From the NCBI GenBank assembly GCA_009774145.1, contig VSND01000002.1:20999-84998 (forward strand): 64,000 bases of DNA. The letters are read 5' to 3'. Shown in pieces: positions 1 through 8,549 of the stretch. The notes beneath the pieces were generated by a model. It saw only the letters and a list, made by a program, of their open reading frames with translations, searched no databases and was not told the DNA's origin. The position numbers and the translations under genes were made by a program. The DNA is from Lachnospiraceae bacterium (GTDB lineage Bacteria; Bacillota; Clostridia; Lachnospirales; Lachnospiraceae). The first letter of the stretch is position 1, and each line of letters opens with the position of its first letter.

Positions 1-122
1 ACCTTCTTAAGATGCTGTTCCACATCATCCAGTCGCTGATCCACCTTCTTAAGATGCTGTTCCACATCATCCAGTCGGCTCTCCACCTTCTCAAGACGCT
101 GATCCACCTTCTCAAGACGCTG
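1..122. repeat. Tandem 42-bp and 21-bp repeats encoding heptads
   Basis: A 35-base block at 1-35 recurs exactly at 43-77 (period 42). Next to it a shorter unit recurs at 83-101 and 104-122 (period 21). Both periods are multiples of seven codons, so unit gain or loss keeps the frame and lengthens or shortens the coiled coil. The array continues beyond the window edge. Confidence 0.85.
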
Positions 123-236
123 GCTGATATCCCGTATACCGTCTTCTACCGGCTGTAATTCCGCCTTCAACTTTGAATCCAGCGTTGTATTCAACAGTTG
201 GGCGATGGTTGACAGGTCCTCATTCGTCAGGGTCAT
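1..236 (-). CDS. Coiled-coil protein of unknown function, N-terminal part only
   Basis: The frame starts at an ATG at 236, preceded on the minus strand by AAGGAG, and runs off the window edge after about 78 codons. After roughly 33 ordinary residues the protein becomes a string of seven-residue units of the type QRLEKVD, SRLDDVE and QHLKKVD, a textbook heptad pattern for a long coiled coil. The DNA under it is almost perfectly repeated, so copy number may vary between strains. No catalytic domain is visible in the part present. Similar short coiled-coil proteins in Clostridia are annotated hypothetical. It reads in the same direction as fabZ, 124 bases downstream of it, without an obvious terminator between them. 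Function unknown; the existence of the gene is well supported by the ribosome site and the heptads. Confidence 0.7.
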   Translation of the reverse strand, partial: MTLTNEDLSTIAQLLNTTLDSKLKAELQPVEDGIRDISQRLEKVDQRLEKVESRLDDVEQHLKKVDQRLDDVEQHLKK

Positions 237-360
237 TGCGCCACACTCCTTTGCGACCTTTTTAACCATTTTATTTCCGGTTACAGAAAAATTATATCAC
301 ATCCTGCAGACAATGAAAACCCAAAAACAGACAAATTTTTCAATTTATGCTTTTTTAATC

Positions 361-786
361 TCAGCCAACTGCAAAGGTCATCTCTGCCGTTGCCGCCACC
401 TTGCCGTCCACGGTCGCCACAGCCTTTCCGACGCCAATGGGACCTTTCTGTCTGATGATCTCAAGTTCCAGCGTCAGCACATCTCCGGGAACAACCTTCT
501 TCTTGAATTTCGCCTTGTCAATACCGCCGAAGTAAGCAGTCTTCCCCTTATTTTCCGGCTGGCTCAGGATCGCCACGGCTCCCACCTGCGCCAGCGCCTC
601 CAGGATCAGCACGCCCGGCATCACCGGCTCCTGCGGGAAATGGCCGTTAAAAAACGGCTCGTTATAAGTGACGCATTTTTTTCCCACGGCTCTCTTCCCC
701 GGCTCCAGCTCCTCAATCCGGTCAATCAGCAGAAACGGCTGCCTGTGGGGAATAATCTCCATGATCTCCCTGATATCCATTACCAT
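361..786 (-). CDS. fabZ: 3-hydroxyacyl-ACP dehydratase FabZ
   Basis: FabZ removes water from 3-hydroxyacyl-ACP to give trans-2-enoyl-ACP in cytosolic type II fatty-acid elongation. The 141-residue hotdog-fold protein has the usual family length. The catalytic motif GHFPQEPVMPGVLILEAL near residues 48-65 carries the active-site His and the Glu that follows it. A GGAGGG ribosome site precedes the chosen ATG; a second ATG two codons in is possible. It is the last gene of the fab cluster, 14 bases after fabF. In streptococcal clusters accB lies between fabF and fabZ and the other acc genes follow; here no acc gene is present. Confidence 0.95.
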   Translation of the reverse strand: MVMDIREIMEIIPHRQPFLLIDRIEELEPGKRAVGKKCVTYNEPFFNGHFPQEPVMPGVLILEALAQVGAVAILSQPENKGKTAYFGGIDKAKFKKKVVPGDVLTLELEIIRQKGPIGVGKAVATVDGKVAATAEMTFAVG

Positions 787-800
787 GTCTTTCCCTCCGG

Positions 801-2036
801 TTACGCCTCGTATTTTTTAATCAGGATACTTGCATTATGTCCGCCGAAGCCAAGAGAATTGGACAGGGCATAAGTAAGTTCCATGTTCACGCCTTTTCCC
901 TGTACATAATCCAGATCCAGCTCCTCGTCCGGGTTCTGAAGCCCTCTGGTCACATGAACGAAGCCCTCCTCCATCTCCTTGACGCAGGTAATGAACTCCA
1001 CGGCGCCTGCGGCGCCCAGAAGATGCCCGATCATGGATTTGGTGGAATTGATCTTCATCTTTCCGGCATGCTCCCCGAACGCCAGTTTGATGGCGCGGGT
1101 CTCGAACAGGTCATTGTGATGCGTGCTGGTTCCATGGGCATTGATATACATGATGTCTTCCATGGCAGCGCCGGATTCCTCTACTGCCCATTTCATTGCC
1201 GTTGCCGCACCCATGCCGTCCTCTGACGGGGAAGTGATATGGTACGCATCGCTGGTGGCGCCGTAGCCCGCTACTTCCGCCAGAATCCTGGCTCCCCGGT
1301 TCTGTGCATGTTCCAGCTCCTCCAGGACGACCACACCTGCGCCCTCGCCCATGACAAAGCCGTCGCGGTCTTTATCAAAGGGGATGGAACAGCGGTCCGG
1401 ATCCTCACTTCCGGAAAGAGCGGTCAGCGCCGCAAATCCTGCCACGCCGGTAGGGCAGATACAGCTCTCCGTGCCGCCCGCCAGCATCACATCCGCATCT
1501 CCTGCCTGGATGCTCCGGTATGCCTCTCCGATCGAATGTGTACCTGTAGCGCATGCAGTTACCACATTCAGGCTCTTTCCTTTTAAACCATATGCGATGG
1601 ATACATTTCCGGCTGCCATGTTGGAGATCATCAGAGGCACCATCAGAGGCGCCACCCGGTTGGGTCCCTTCTGCGTCAGTCTGGTATACTCCCGCTCAAC
1701 CACCTCCAGGCTGCCGATGCCGGAGCCGATGGAACAGCCCACCCGGTAAGCATCCTCTTTCTCCATATCAAGCCCGGCCTGCTCCATGGCTTCTTTTGCC
1801 GCGGCCACTGCATACTGGGAAAATGGCTCCATCCTTTTTGCCGCCTTGAAATCCATGAACTCTTTTGCCGAAAAACCCTTGACCTCAGCCGCCACATGGG
1901 CTTTATATCCGGAAGCGTCAAATTTTGAAATCGTGCCGAATCCATGATTCCCTGCCTTGATATTTTCAAAAAAATCCTTCACATTCAGTCCAAGGGGAGT
2001 GATCGCTCCCATTCCAGTCACAACTACTCTTCTCAT
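801..2036 (-). CDS. fabF: 3-oxoacyl-ACP synthase II FabF
   Basis: FabF is the elongating condensing enzyme: it joins malonyl-ACP to acyl-ACP with loss of CO2. The 411 residues match the family. The Cys-His-His triad is visible: Cys in the TACATGTHSIGEA motif near residue 163, His in NAHGTST near 300 and His in KSMIGHLLGAAGA near 337. The start codon overlaps the fabG stop codon by one base (TAATG), implying translational coupling. Part of the minus-strand fab operon. Confidence 0.96.
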   Translation of the reverse strand: MRRVVVTGMGAITPLGLNVKDFFENIKAGNHGFGTISKFDASGYKAHVAAEVKGFSAKEFMDFKAAKRMEPFSQYAVAAAKEAMEQAGLDMEKEDAYRVGCSIGSGIGSLEVVEREYTRLTQKGPNRVAPLMVPLMISNMAAGNVSIAYGLKGKSLNVVTACATGTHSIGEAYRSIQAGDADVMLAGGTESCICPTGVAGFAALTALSGSEDPDRCSIPFDKDRDGFVMGEGAGVVVLEELEHAQNRGARILAEVAGYGATSDAYHITSPSEDGMGAATAMKWAVEESGAAMEDIMYINAHGTSTHHNDLFETRAIKLAFGEHAGKMKINSTKSMIGHLLGAAGAVEFITCVKEMEEGFVHVTRGLQNPDEELDLDYVQGKGVNMELTYALSNSLGFGGHNASILIKKYEA

Positions 2037-2776
2037 TAGATCGCCATACCTCCGTCTACACTGATGATCTGCCCTGTTATATAGGCCGCTTTTTCTGATG
2101 CCAGATACGCCACCATATTGGCAATATCTTCGGGTTTCCCAAAACGTCCCAACGGAATCTGCGCCGTTGCCGCTTCTTTCACACTGTCCGGCAGCACCTG
2201 AGTCATATCTGTATCCACAAACCCGGGCGCCACGGCGTTGACCGTAATGCCGCGGCTGGCCAGTTCCCTTGCCATGGTCTTTGTCAGGCCGATGATGCCT
2301 GCCTTGGACGCAGCATAGTTTGCCTGTCCTGCATTTCCAAGAATGCCGGAGACAGATGTAATGTTGATAATGCGCCCAGCCCGCTGTTTTAACATCTGGC
2401 GACTCACTGCCTTGATGGTGTTGAAACAGCCTTTCAGGTTGGCGTTTATCACTGCGTCAAAGTCTTCCTCCGACATCTTCATGATCAGGTTGTCTCTTGT
2501 GATCCCTGCATTATTGACCAGAATATCCAGCCTGCCGTATTCTGAAATCACTTCTTTGACCATGGCAAGCGCCGCTTCCGTATCCGCCACATTGCACCGG
2601 CAGGTACGGCCGTCTGCCCCAAGCGCCCGGATCTCTTCCAGCGTCTGTTCCGCGCGCTCTTTCGATCCATGATAATTTACGATCACCGTTGCACCCTCTT
2701 CTGCCAGAGCCAGAGCAATGGCACGGCCGATCCCTTTTGCTGCCCCGGTCACCAGGGCAATCTTTCCTTTCAGCAT
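2036..2776 (-). CDS. fabG: 3-oxoacyl-ACP reductase FabG
   Basis: NADPH-dependent short-chain dehydrogenase/reductase that reduces 3-oxoacyl-ACP to 3-hydroxyacyl-ACP. The Rossmann glycine motif TGAAKGIG is at residues 10-17, NNAG at 88-91, and the catalytic Ser141, Tyr154 and Lys158 lie in the standard S...YAASK arrangement. The 246 residues are typical. It sits between fabD and fabF, 84 bases after fabD and one base overlapping fabF. FabG paralogues act on other substrates too, but the context fixes this one to fatty-acid synthesis. Confidence 0.95.
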   Translation of the reverse strand: MLKGKIALVTGAAKGIGRAIALALAEEGATVIVNYHGSKERAEQTLEEIRALGADGRTCRCNVADTEAALAMVKEVISEYGRLDILVNNAGITRDNLIMKMSEEDFDAVINANLKGCFNTIKAVSRQMLKQRAGRIINITSVSGILGNAGQANYAASKAGIIGLTKTMARELASRGITVNAVAPGFVDTDMTQVLPDSVKEAATAQIPLGRFGKPEDIANMVAYLASEKAAYITGQIISVDGGMAI

Positions 2777-2821
2777 TCTGATTCTCCTATATATAAATTC
2801 TGCATCTTTCCATCAAGGTAA

Positions 2822-2839
2822 ATTCTGAATTTTCAGAAT
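2822..2839. promoter_or_regulatory. Perfect palindrome between fabD and fabG
   Basis: ATTCTGAA-TT-TTCAGAAT is an 8-bp perfect inverted repeat with a 2-base centre, in the 84-base gap between fabD and fabG. It resembles the FabT-like sites of this cluster only loosely (half-site TCTGA instead of TTTGA, different spacing). It could be a weak operator or a transcript hairpin; no promoter is evident beside it. Confidence 0.35.
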
Positions 2840-2860
2840 CGTTCAAATATCTGTCAGCAC

Positions 2861-3781
2861 TCAGTCCATGGCAGACAGAACCTTTTCATAGTCCGCCATA
2901 TTTTCAATATTCATCATCTTCACATCCCGGCTGATCTTTCTCATAAAGCCGGACAGCGTCTTTCCCGGTCCCATCTCGATAAACGTATCCACGCCGTCCG
3001 CAATCATACGCTCCACCGACTGCTGCCAGCGCACGCTGGAGGATACCTGGCGGCAGAGCAGTTCTTTCACCCCGTCTGCAGAAGTCACATAATCTGCTGT
3101 CACATTCGTGACATAGGGCGTATCAAATGCAGCAAGCTCCACATCTGCAAGCACCTCGGAAAGCTTCCTGCCCGCTTCTGCAAGCATGGGCGAATGGAAT
3201 GGCCCGCTGACATTCAGCCGGATCGTACGCTTCGCCCCGGCCGCCTTCAGCGCCTCACAGGCTGCCTCTACGGCCGCCTCCTGGCCGGTGATCACGATCT
3301 GCCCCGGGCAGTTGTAATTTGCAATGGATACGATTCCGTCCGTCTTTTCGCAGATTTCCTCGATCTTCGCTGCATCCATGGCAAGCACGGCCGCCATGGC
3401 TCCGCCCACAGGCACCGCTTCCTGCATCAGAATCCCTCTCTGCCGCACCACCCGGCACGCATCAGAGAGGCTCATGACTCTGGATGCTACCAGTGCGCCG
3501 TATTCGCCGAGGCTTAAGCCTGCATTGACAGATGAAGCAATCCCGCGCTTCTCCACTGCACGCAGGACTGCCATCTCTGCAGCCAGCATGCAGATCTGCG
3601 TATATTCGGTCTGGTTGATCTGTTCATTTTCTTCGAAACAAAGCTTTGCAATATCCAGCCCGGATGCCTCGGACGCAATCCCGAATACTTCCCGGCATTC
3701 CGGATATGCCTCATAAAAATCCTTTCCCATGCCCACATACTGTGCGCCCTGGCCCGGAAATACGAATGCGATCTTACTCAT
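2861..3781 (-). CDS. fabD: Malonyl-CoA:ACP transacylase FabD
   Basis: FabD moves malonyl from CoA to ACP to supply the extender unit. The 306-residue protein opens with AFVFPGQGAQYVGMGKDF, has the nucleophile Ser90 in GLSLGEY (GHSLGEY in many homologues) and the catalytic His in GPFHSPM near residue 196. AAGAAAGAC just before the ATG provides only a modest ribosome site, with a GGGGAG further upstream. The gene is separated from fabK by a 162-base gap containing two hairpins and a FabT-like palindrome, so it may have its own promoter as well as read-through from fabK. Confidence 0.95.
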   Translation of the reverse strand: MSKIAFVFPGQGAQYVGMGKDFYEAYPECREVFGIASEASGLDIAKLCFEENEQINQTEYTQICMLAAEMAVLRAVEKRGIASSVNAGLSLGEYGALVASRVMSLSDACRVVRQRGILMQEAVPVGGAMAAVLAMDAAKIEEICEKTDGIVSIANYNCPGQIVITGQEAAVEAACEALKAAGAKRTIRLNVSGPFHSPMLAEAGRKLSEVLADVELAAFDTPYVTNVTADYVTSADGVKELLCRQVSSSVRWQQSVERMIADGVDTFIEMGPGKTLSGFMRKISRDVKMMNIENMADYEKVLSAMD

Positions 3782-3816
3782 GTCTTTCTTCTCCCCATCT
3801 GTCCTTTCGGCAAAAT

Positions 3817-3833
3817 AATTTGATATACAAAGT
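3817..3833 (-). promoter_or_regulatory. FabT-like operator upstream of fabD
   Basis: Plus-strand AATTTGATATACAAAGT is a near-palindrome of the form TTTGA-N3-(T/A)CAAA. It matches two better copies before acpP and fabH. In streptococci the MarR-family repressor FabT binds a similar TTTGATTATCAAA-type site. On the minus strand a GATACT overlaps the site and could be a -10 box, but no good -35 is seen. No fabT gene lies in this window. Confidence 0.55.
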
Positions 3834-3849
3834 ATCTATTTTAAAACAG

Positions 3850-3879
3850 GGGCTGCCGCGCCCTTCGACTCAGCAGCCC
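3850..3879 (-). terminator. Possible attenuator hairpin between fabK and fabD
   Basis: GGGCTGC (3850-3856) pairs with GCAGCCC (3873-3879), a 7-bp stem followed on the minus strand by CTGTTTTAAAA. The U-run is short, so this would be a weak or partial terminator that lowers read-through from fabK into fabD. A second perfect hairpin (ACGGTCCG/CGGACCGT, 3905-3927) lies just upstream in the transcript. Confidence 0.4.
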
Positions 3880-3943
3880 ATCTGGTCTCTTCCTCCGCCG
3901 GAACACGGTCCGTCCTGAACGGACCGTATAGCATATCCCGGTC

Positions 3944-4879
3944 TTATTTCAGTTTCAATAATGTCTCTGCCTGTTCCATGATCTCATCTATGATCTCTCT
4001 GCAGCTCTGGCGCCTGTTCACCATTCCCGCGATCTGTCCGGCAAGGACAGAGCCCTGATCCGTATCGCCCTCTACCACTGCTTTCCTGAGACCGCCCAGC
4101 GTCAGCTTCTCCAGCTCCTCAAAGGAAGCGCCTGCCGCCTCCAGCTTCAGATATTCACGGGTCATCTTGTTGCGCAGTCCGCGCACCGGATGTCCGTGGC
4201 TTCTTCCCGTCACCTCGGAATCGATATCCTTCGCCTTCAGGATGCGCTCCTTATAGTTTTCATGGATTACACACTCATTGGACACGCAGAATCTCGTACC
4301 CATCTGCACTGCCTCCGCGCCCAGCATCATGGCTGCGGCAAAGCCTCTTCCGTCCGCGATCCCGCCTGCAGCGATGACCGGAATGGACACAGCGTCCACT
4401 ACCTGAGGCACCAGCGTCATGGTTGTCGACTGTCCGATATGCCCGCCGGACTCGGTTCCTTCCGCAACGACTGCATCTGCACCGCAGCGCTCCATACGCT
4501 TTGCAAGAGCTACGGATGCGACCACCGGAATGACCTTGATATCCGCCTCTTTCCACTGTGCCATATATTTCTCCGGGTTGCCGGCTCCGGTTGTCACGGC
4601 AGCGACCCCTTCCTCTACTACCACCCGGGCGATATCATCCGCAAAGGGGCTGAGAAGCATGATATTCACTCCAAAAGGCCTGTCCGTCAGTTCCTTTGCC
4701 TCCCGGATATAGTTCCTCACCACGTCCGCCGGCGCATTGGCTGCGCCAATCAGTCCGAAGCCGCCTGCCTCTGATACTGCAGCCGCCAGATGGGACTCTG
4801 CCACCCATGCCATGCCGCCCTGAATGATCGGCTTCTCCATGCCCAACAGTTCCGTAACTCTTGTCTTCATAACAGACAC
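3944..4879 (-). CDS. fabK: Enoyl-ACP reductase II FabK (FMN-dependent)
   Basis: FabK performs the last reduction of each fatty-acid cycle, enoyl-ACP to acyl-ACP, with FMN and NAD(P)H. The 311-residue TIM barrel has the N-terminal PIIQGGMAWV segment, AEGTESGGHIG near residue 140 and the flavin-phosphate region IPVIAAGGIADGRG near 170, as in nitronate-monooxygenase/FabK proteins. The triclosan-resistant FabK replaces FabI in many Firmicutes, and this position between acpP and fabD is the standard one. The start lies 8 bases after the acpP stop, with a short AGGTGT site. Confidence 0.95.
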   Translation of the reverse strand: MSVMKTRVTELLGMEKPIIQGGMAWVAESHLAAAVSEAGGFGLIGAANAPADVVRNYIREAKELTDRPFGVNIMLLSPFADDIARVVVEEGVAAVTTGAGNPEKYMAQWKEADIKVIPVVASVALAKRMERCGADAVVAEGTESGGHIGQSTTMTLVPQVVDAVSIPVIAAGGIADGRGFAAAMMLGAEAVQMGTRFCVSNECVIHENYKERILKAKDIDSEVTGRSHGHPVRGLRNKMTREYLKLEAAGASFEELEKLTLGGLRKAVVEGDTDQGSVLAGQIAGMVNRRQSCREIIDEIMEQAETLLKLK

Positions 4880-4887
4880 CTGCCTTC

Positions 4888-5121
4888 TTACTCTTCGATT
4901 CCCTTGGATTTCAGATAATCTGCAACCGCGCCGACGGTTGTAAGTTTCTCAAGTTCCTCAGAAGGAATCTCGATCTCATACTCATCCTCCAGATTGGTCA
5001 CCAGCTCGAACAGGTCCAGGGAATCTGCTCCCAGATCATCCTTAAAGGAAGTCTCCGCGGTCAAATCTGCCGCCTCTGTATTCAGCTGCTCTGCTACCAT
5101 CTCTTTGATCTTCTCCAACAT
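4888..5121 (-). CDS. acpP: Acyl carrier protein
   Basis: A 77-residue acidic protein with the phosphopantetheine attachment Ser34 in GADSLDLFEL. It carries the growing acyl chain for all Fab enzymes of this cluster. An AAGGAGATCAATACA ribosome site precedes the ATG at 5121. It is the first gene of the acpP-fabK-fabD-fabG-fabF-fabZ unit and follows an excellent sigma-70-type promoter overlapped by a FabT-like operator. Confidence 0.96.
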   Translation of the reverse strand: MLEKIKEMVAEQLNTEAADLTAETSFKDDLGADSLDLFELVTNLEDEYEIEIPSEELEKLTTVGAVADYLKSKGIEE

Positions 5122-5159
5122 TGTATTGATCTCCTTTTATAATATGCTTTTCATTTAAT

Positions 5160-5203
5160 TACTTTGACACTCAAAGTATATAGTTGCCAACCTGTTTTGT
5201 CAA
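5160..5203 (-). promoter_or_regulatory. acpP promoter with overlapping FabT-like operator
   Basis: On the minus strand TTGACA (5198-5203) is followed after exactly 17 bases by TATACT (5175-5180), a near-consensus vegetative promoter. The palindrome TACTTTGA-CAC-TCAAAGTA (5160-5178) overlaps the -10 box and start site, the position expected for a repressor. It shares the TTTGA-N3-TCAAA core with the sites before fabH and fabD, so acyl-chain-responsive control by a FabT-type MarR protein is likely. Confidence 0.8.
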
Positions 5204-5330
5204 TATGTTTTTTCAATTTCACCTGAGGAAACCAGACCGTCGTTACTGTTTTGGCATCTGCCGGCATTCCGCCTGCCATGGGCGGTCAAAGAATGAACCG
5301 CAGCAAACCCCTGCCGGCAGCACGGCTCCG

Positions 5331-8300
5331 TCAGCTTCCTTTTAATATCTCACGCAGAAGCTCCAGAAGCTTCGGAACATCGATCGGCTTTGCGATATGC
5401 CCGTTCATCCCAGCATCCAGAGCCGCCTTCTTATCCTCATCAAATGCATTGGCTGTCATGGCAATGATCGGAAGTCCTGCAAGCTCCGGATTCTCCAGCG
5501 CCCGGATCTGTCTGGCAGCTTCATAGCCGTCCATGATCGGCATCTGAATATCCATCAGGATCAGGTCATACTGGCCGGCCTGCGCATCTCTCATCCGCTC
5601 CACCGCAACGGCGCCGTCATCTGCAACATCCACGGTAAATCCTGCTTCCTGCAGAATCTCCACTGCGATCTCCTGATTCAGTTCGTTATCCTCCACCAGA
5701 AAAATCTTCTTCCCATGGAAATCGGCCGTCTCATCCGGATCCTCCGCTTCCCCATTCCCGTCTGCAAACGGCGACTTCAGAATCTCCCGAAGTTCTGACA
5801 GAAAGATCGGTTTGGAGCAGAACGCGGTAACACCCGCTTCTTTTGCTTCTTTTTCGATGTCCGACCAGTCATAGGCGGTCAGGATGATGATAGGCTTCTC
5901 TTCCCCGATGATTCCGCGGATCCGCCTGACAACTTCCAGTCCGTTCATATCCGGCATCAGCCAGTCTATGATATACACCGCATATTCATCATCCTGTTCT
6001 GCGGCAAGTTTTACCCGGAGCACGGCTTCTTTGCCGGATGTGGTCCAGTCCGGACGCATGCCGATGGTGGACAGCATCTTGGTCACGCTGGAACAGGTGT
6101 TAAAATCATCATCTACCACAAGCGAGCGCAGTCCCTGAAGCTCCGGAATCATCTCCTGCCTTACCGGATCCGAGCAGGTCTGAAACTGCAGCGCCACCGT
6201 AAAGGTGGTTCCTTTTCCCACTTCGCTGGTCACGGAGATCGTACCGCCCATCATGTCCACAATGTTTCTGGTGATTGCCATGCCGAGCCCGGTCCCCTGG
6301 ATTCCGCTGACTGTGCTCGTCCTCTCCCGCTCGAAAGGTTCAAAAACATGCTCCAGAAACTCCGGGCTCATGCCGATTCCGGTATCTTTTATCTGAAATT
6401 CATAGGATGCATGGCCCTCGGGCGCATTTCCCTTCTGCAGGATACGGACGCTTACGATACCTCCCGGCTTTGTAAACTTCATGGCATTACTCAGGAGGTT
6501 CAGAAGCACCTGATTCAGTCTGAGCCTGTCGCACATGATATGTTCATTTATCACATCTGCCGTATCAATATAGAAATCCAGCTGCTTTGACGTAATATCC
6601 GCCTGCACGATGGTCTTCAGATCATGCAGGATCTCCGGAAGCGATGTTTCCTTCTCGTTGATCTTTACCTTGCCGCTCTCGATGCGGCTCATATCCAGCA
6701 CATCATTGATCAGGCTGAGCAGATGATTGCTGGAGGTCGTGATCTTCGCCAGATAATCCTGCACCTGTTCCGTATTGTCGATGTGCGCCGCGGCAAGAGA
6801 AGTAAAGCCTATGATCGCATTCATCGGCGTCCGGATATCATGAGACATGTTATTGAGGAATGTCGTCTTTGCCCGGTTGGCATGCTGTGCCGCTGCCAGC
6901 GCGTCCTCCAGATCGATCTTCTGCCTCTCCAGCTGCTCTTCCATTTTTTTCTCATCATCGATATCCACAAACAGTCCCACAAAGGTGATGGGAGAACCGT
7001 CTTCGCGTCTGGAAAGCCGGCCGGCGGCATGGAAGCACCTCCATCCGGCGTTTTTTGTGAGCAGATGGTATTCCACATCATAGGTCTTCTCTCCGGAATA
7101 ATCCCTGACGGTGTCCCAGTATTCTTTGATCACCCGCTCCCGGTCCTCGTCATGCAGCAGATCCGACCATGATTCCAGCCTGTTCGGGAAATCCTGTTCA
7201 TTTTTGTATCCCAGCATGTTTCGGAAAACATCGCTCCATGTACAGGAAGTCATCTCCGCATGCTCATCAAACTCCATGCTCCAGTAGCCGGAACCCATGG
7301 CCGCCTGAATATTTTCCATGGCCAGCTGCTGCCTCTCAATCTGGGCATAGGCGGCCCGAATCCGGTTTCCATCCTCCTTTTCCTGCTCCAGAAGGAGCTT
7401 TGCGTGCTTGCGCGACTGCTGAATCAGTATGAGGAACACCGCCAGCATTGCCGCTACGGTAATGAGAATCTGAATCAGTCCCCGTCTCATCATACCGGCG
7501 CTGACGGAACTGATCTGGGCGCTGATGACATCATCCTGAATCAGTATGGCCAGCATCCAGTCCGTGCCCTCCACCGGAATATAACAGAGTTCTTCCTCCA
7601 TGCCCCAGCAGTTGAAGGAAATCTTACCGGATCTTCCGCCTGAAAAATCTTCCACCAGCCTTGTATAGTCGGAATTTTCATCCATATCCGCCTCCGCAAG
7701 GGCAGAAAGGATATTTTCTTCCGAAGAAAGGCAGCCAAAATCTTCGTCCGTCAGCTTCTCGCCATTTCGGTCATACAGGTTGCAGTATGTATCATTGTCA
7801 CTGCCATGCAGCGTCAGGGAACTGAGCATCTCCTCCATGCTGTACTGGATATAGCATGCCTGCATCGGCACTTCCTCAAAGGTCACATCCGCCACGGGAA
7901 CTGCGAGAATCACCTGCCAGTTTTCTTCGTCAGGCATGCACAGATGGATCATGCGCTCCGTCATCCCCCTGAACAGATCCGTGAATCTGCCGGATACCGG
8001 AATCTCACCATGTCCTGTATACACATGTCCGTTTTCATCCACCAGGCCAAATTCCTCTGCACGGCACAGCTTTTCCACTCTTTCCAGAAAACGGGACAGT
8101 GTTTCCTTTGATTCCAGATCGGTATCATCCAGAATATCAAGAGCGCTCTCCATATACGCAAACTGATTCCTCAGTTCTTCCGAGACCACGTGAGCTCTCC
8201 GTCCTGCCAGCTCCTCCAGATAAAATTCACTGACCCGGCTGACTGCCTGGTCCGCACCCTCCTGTGCACTGCCGGATATCCAGACTGTAGTGAGAAGAAG

Positions 8301-8399
8301 CAGTATGGCAACCACGGCTCCGCCCCATATGGCATATGTGACGGTCTGGCTTCTCTGTTTTTTGTTGCTGTTATTGTCTCTGTACGGTAACTGATCCAT
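5331..8399 (-). CDS. Hybrid sensor histidine kinase with two receiver domains
   Basis: A 1022-residue membrane kinase. A first transmembrane helix (about 21-42) and a second (about 308-330) bracket an extracellular sensor region. A PAS-like domain (about 365-485, with the typical DGSPITFVG ending) precedes the HisKA box with the phospho-acceptor His520 in MSHDIRTPMNAIIGF. An HATPase_c domain follows (NAMKFTKPGG, GTGLGMAI), then two receiver domains with acceptor Asp812 (IIDWLMPDMNG) and Asp950 (LMDIQMPIMDG). No output DNA-binding domain or separate response regulator is adjacent, so the target is unknown. It lies between fabH and acpP on the same strand, breaking the usual fabH-acpP adjacency, and reads towards the acpP promoter. 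The ribosome site (GGGGGCGG) is weak. A link to membrane-lipid control is only an inference from position. Confidence 0.9.
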   Translation of the reverse strand: MDQLPYRDNNSNKKQRSQTVTYAIWGGAVVAILLLLTTVWISGSAQEGADQAVSRVSEFYLEELAGRRAHVVSEELRNQFAYMESALDILDDTDLESKETLSRFLERVEKLCRAEEFGLVDENGHVYTGHGEIPVSGRFTDLFRGMTERMIHLCMPDEENWQVILAVPVADVTFEEVPMQACYIQYSMEEMLSSLTLHGSDNDTYCNLYDRNGEKLTDEDFGCLSSEENILSALAEADMDENSDYTRLVEDFSGGRSGKISFNCWGMEEELCYIPVEGTDWMLAILIQDDVISAQISSVSAGMMRRGLIQILITVAAMLAVFLILIQQSRKHAKLLLEQEKEDGNRIRAAYAQIERQQLAMENIQAAMGSGYWSMEFDEHAEMTSCTWSDVFRNMLGYKNEQDFPNRLESWSDLLHDEDRERVIKEYWDTVRDYSGEKTYDVEYHLLTKNAGWRCFHAAGRLSRREDGSPITFVGLFVDIDDEKKMEEQLERQKIDLEDALAAAQHANRAKTTFLNNMSHDIRTPMNAIIGFTSLAAAHIDNTEQVQDYLAKITTSSNHLLSLINDVLDMSRIESGKVKINEKETSLPEILHDLKTIVQADITSKQLDFYIDTADVINEHIMCDRLRLNQVLLNLLSNAMKFTKPGGIVSVRILQKGNAPEGHASYEFQIKDTGIGMSPEFLEHVFEPFERERTSTVSGIQGTGLGMAITRNIVDMMGGTISVTSEVGKGTTFTVALQFQTCSDPVRQEMIPELQGLRSLVVDDDFNTCSSVTKMLSTIGMRPDWTTSGKEAVLRVKLAAEQDDEYAVYIIDWLMPDMNGLEVVRRIRGIIGEEKPIIILTAYDWSDIEKEAKEAGVTAFCSKPIFLSELREILKSPFADGNGEAEDPDETADFHGKKIFLVEDNELNQEIAVEILQEAGFTVDVADDGAVAVERMRDAQAGQYDLILMDIQMPIMDGYEAARQIRALENPELAGLPIIAMTANAFDEDKKAALDAGMNGHIAKPIDVPKLLELLREILKGS

Positions 8400-8433
8400 T
8401 TTCCGCCCCCATCATTCTTCCCTTCTCTCACCT

Positions 8434-8451
8434 GTGTGAACACGTTCACAC
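8434..8451. promoter_or_regulatory. Inverted repeat upstream of the hybrid kinase
   Basis: GTGTGAAC-AC-GTTCACAC is an 8-bp perfect inverted repeat, 35 bases upstream of the kinase start and about 100 bases after the fabH stop. Its symmetry and position suggest an operator for the kinase gene; the binding protein is unknown. Confidence 0.4.
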
Positions 8452-8549
8452 GGATTTTCGGTTTTACATTCCAGGACTCCTTGGCTGTTTCATAGCTATC
8501 TTATCAAATATACAGGAAAAAAGAAATGGGAAAAGCAAAAAATATTATA

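Noticed and set aside
205..873. Long open frame on the plus strand over fabZ
   Set aside because: It is the antisense shadow of fabZ and its neighbours, with no ribosome site and no recognisable domain.
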